A stretch of 64,000 bases of DNA, from NCBI RefSeq assembly GCF_900099915.1, contig NZ_FNDB01000016.1, positions 21,227 to 85,226 of the forward strand. Direction: 5' to 3'. Shown here one piece after another: positions 63,753 to 64,000 of the stretch. This DNA comes from Flavobacterium omnivorum. GTDB taxonomy: Bacteria > Bacteroidota > Bacteroidia > Flavobacteriales > Flavobacteriaceae. The position numbers were made by a program, and so were the translations under genes. Position 1 is the stretch's first letter. Each line of letters opens with the position of its first letter. The notes below the pieces were generated by a model. The model did no database searches and was not told the DNA's origin. It saw only the letters and a program-made list of their open reading frames with translations.

Positions 63753-64000
63753 TTAAACACTTGCAAAAACTTTTTTGCAAGTGTTTTTTGTTTTATATGT
63801 CCTCATTTTAATTTGACTTTGTATATGCATTTTGTTTGGAGTCAGCATGAAATTAGAATAATGAGGTCTTAATTCATTGTATATACTGATTGATTCTTTT
63901 ACAATTTGTTTCATGATTTTTAAATCTAGGTTGTATTTATCAATCATGAATTCCTGTTTTAATATTCCATTTATTCTTTCTGCTACTGCATTTTCATATG
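63753..64000 (-). CDS. IS3-family transposase (orfB), C-terminal part
   Basis: The frame is open through the window edge; on the minus strand it reads AVAERINGILKQEF, then SIYNELRPHYSNFMLTPNKM, the classic C-terminal end of the rve/DDE integrase core. The internal ATG at 63947 is not a start. The last ten codons lie in a hairpin (63755-63790). Confidence 0.9.
   Translation of the reverse strand, partial: YENAVAERINGILKQEFMIDKYNLDLKIMKQIVKESISIYNELRPHYSNFMLTPNKMHIQSQIKMRTYKTKNTCKKVFASV
63755..63790. terminator. Hairpin overlapping the transposase 3' end
   Basis: AACACTTGCAAAAA pairs with TTTTTGCAAGTGTT across two bases, followed by T-rich sequence on the plus strand. It can stop transcription coming from aguA and also lies inside the transposase coding end. 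Confidence 0.75.

Larger units (their letters stand above)
63705..64000 (-). mobile_element. IS3-family insertion sequence, right end, cut by the window
   Basis: The transposase reading frame runs off the right edge. A plausible terminal sequence begins TGTCTTGTCCTGAATAACCG at 63705, about 22 bases after aguA. The opposite end and any target duplication lie outside, so the boundary is inferred. Confidence 0.65.

Overview
The window looks like chromosomal DNA of a Flavobacterium or a close relative (Bacteroidota). The evidence is low GC, a PorP/SprF plus giant PKD/SprB-repeat protein pair typical of the type IX secretion and gliding system, a bacillithiol YtxJ protein, promoters of the Bacteroidota TTTG/TAnnTTTG type, and an arginine cluster with the transcarbamylase type that works on N-acylated ornithine. 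No prophage, CRISPR array, toxin-antitoxin or defence island is visible. The only mobile DNA is an IS3-family transposase cut by the right edge.

Layout. 1-5020: end of a saccharopine-dehydrogenase-like gene, a GYF/coiled-coil membrane protein, a DMT transporter, a metallo-beta-lactamase-fold hydrolase, a DUF457 membrane hydrolase and a 2OG-Fe(II) oxygenase. 5115-8795 (minus): two small proteins, YchJ, a VWA protein and its MoxR/Mg-chelatase-like AAA partner, ending in a 21-bp-stem terminator. 9077-13867: a CHASE/PAS histidine kinase translationally coupled to a receiver protein, two small unknowns and a J-domain/KTSC protein. 14321-17082: a TlpA-like lipoprotein split by an in-frame TGA, tRNA-Tyr, and a zinc alcohol dehydrogenase with two in-frame stops. 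17210-21988: YitT, an unknown small protein coupled to a TPR adenylate cyclase, a DUF6526 protein and a pentapeptide-repeat protein. 21995-30777: a MacB-like efflux operon, GNAT, AraC regulator plus receiver, MiaE, GlyA and FahA.

32876-43760 is the arginine/proline cluster: promoter, candidate leader peptide, GNAT, argG, argC, argD, proA, proB, argF', argB, argE, argH. It makes arginine from glutamate through N-acyl intermediates and embeds the first two proline genes. Then come ytxJ, clpB, a decayed OsmC gene, DUF808, the T9SS pair, a class D beta-lactamase, a DoxX pair, NAD(P)-dependent epimerase/reductase genes, and aguB and aguA (agmatine to putrescine) separated by an antisense lipoprotein gene.

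The most interesting non-gene signals are (i) three copies of an intergenic element (31298-31447 minus, 42366-42446 plus, 54626-54731 plus) with shared arms around a variable central hairpin whose stem shows compensatory changes; (ii) a candidate leaderless Arg-containing leader peptide with an internal hairpin ahead of the arginine cluster; and (iii) three broken genes (tlpA-like, adh, osmC-like), the first two only about 0.6 kb apart.
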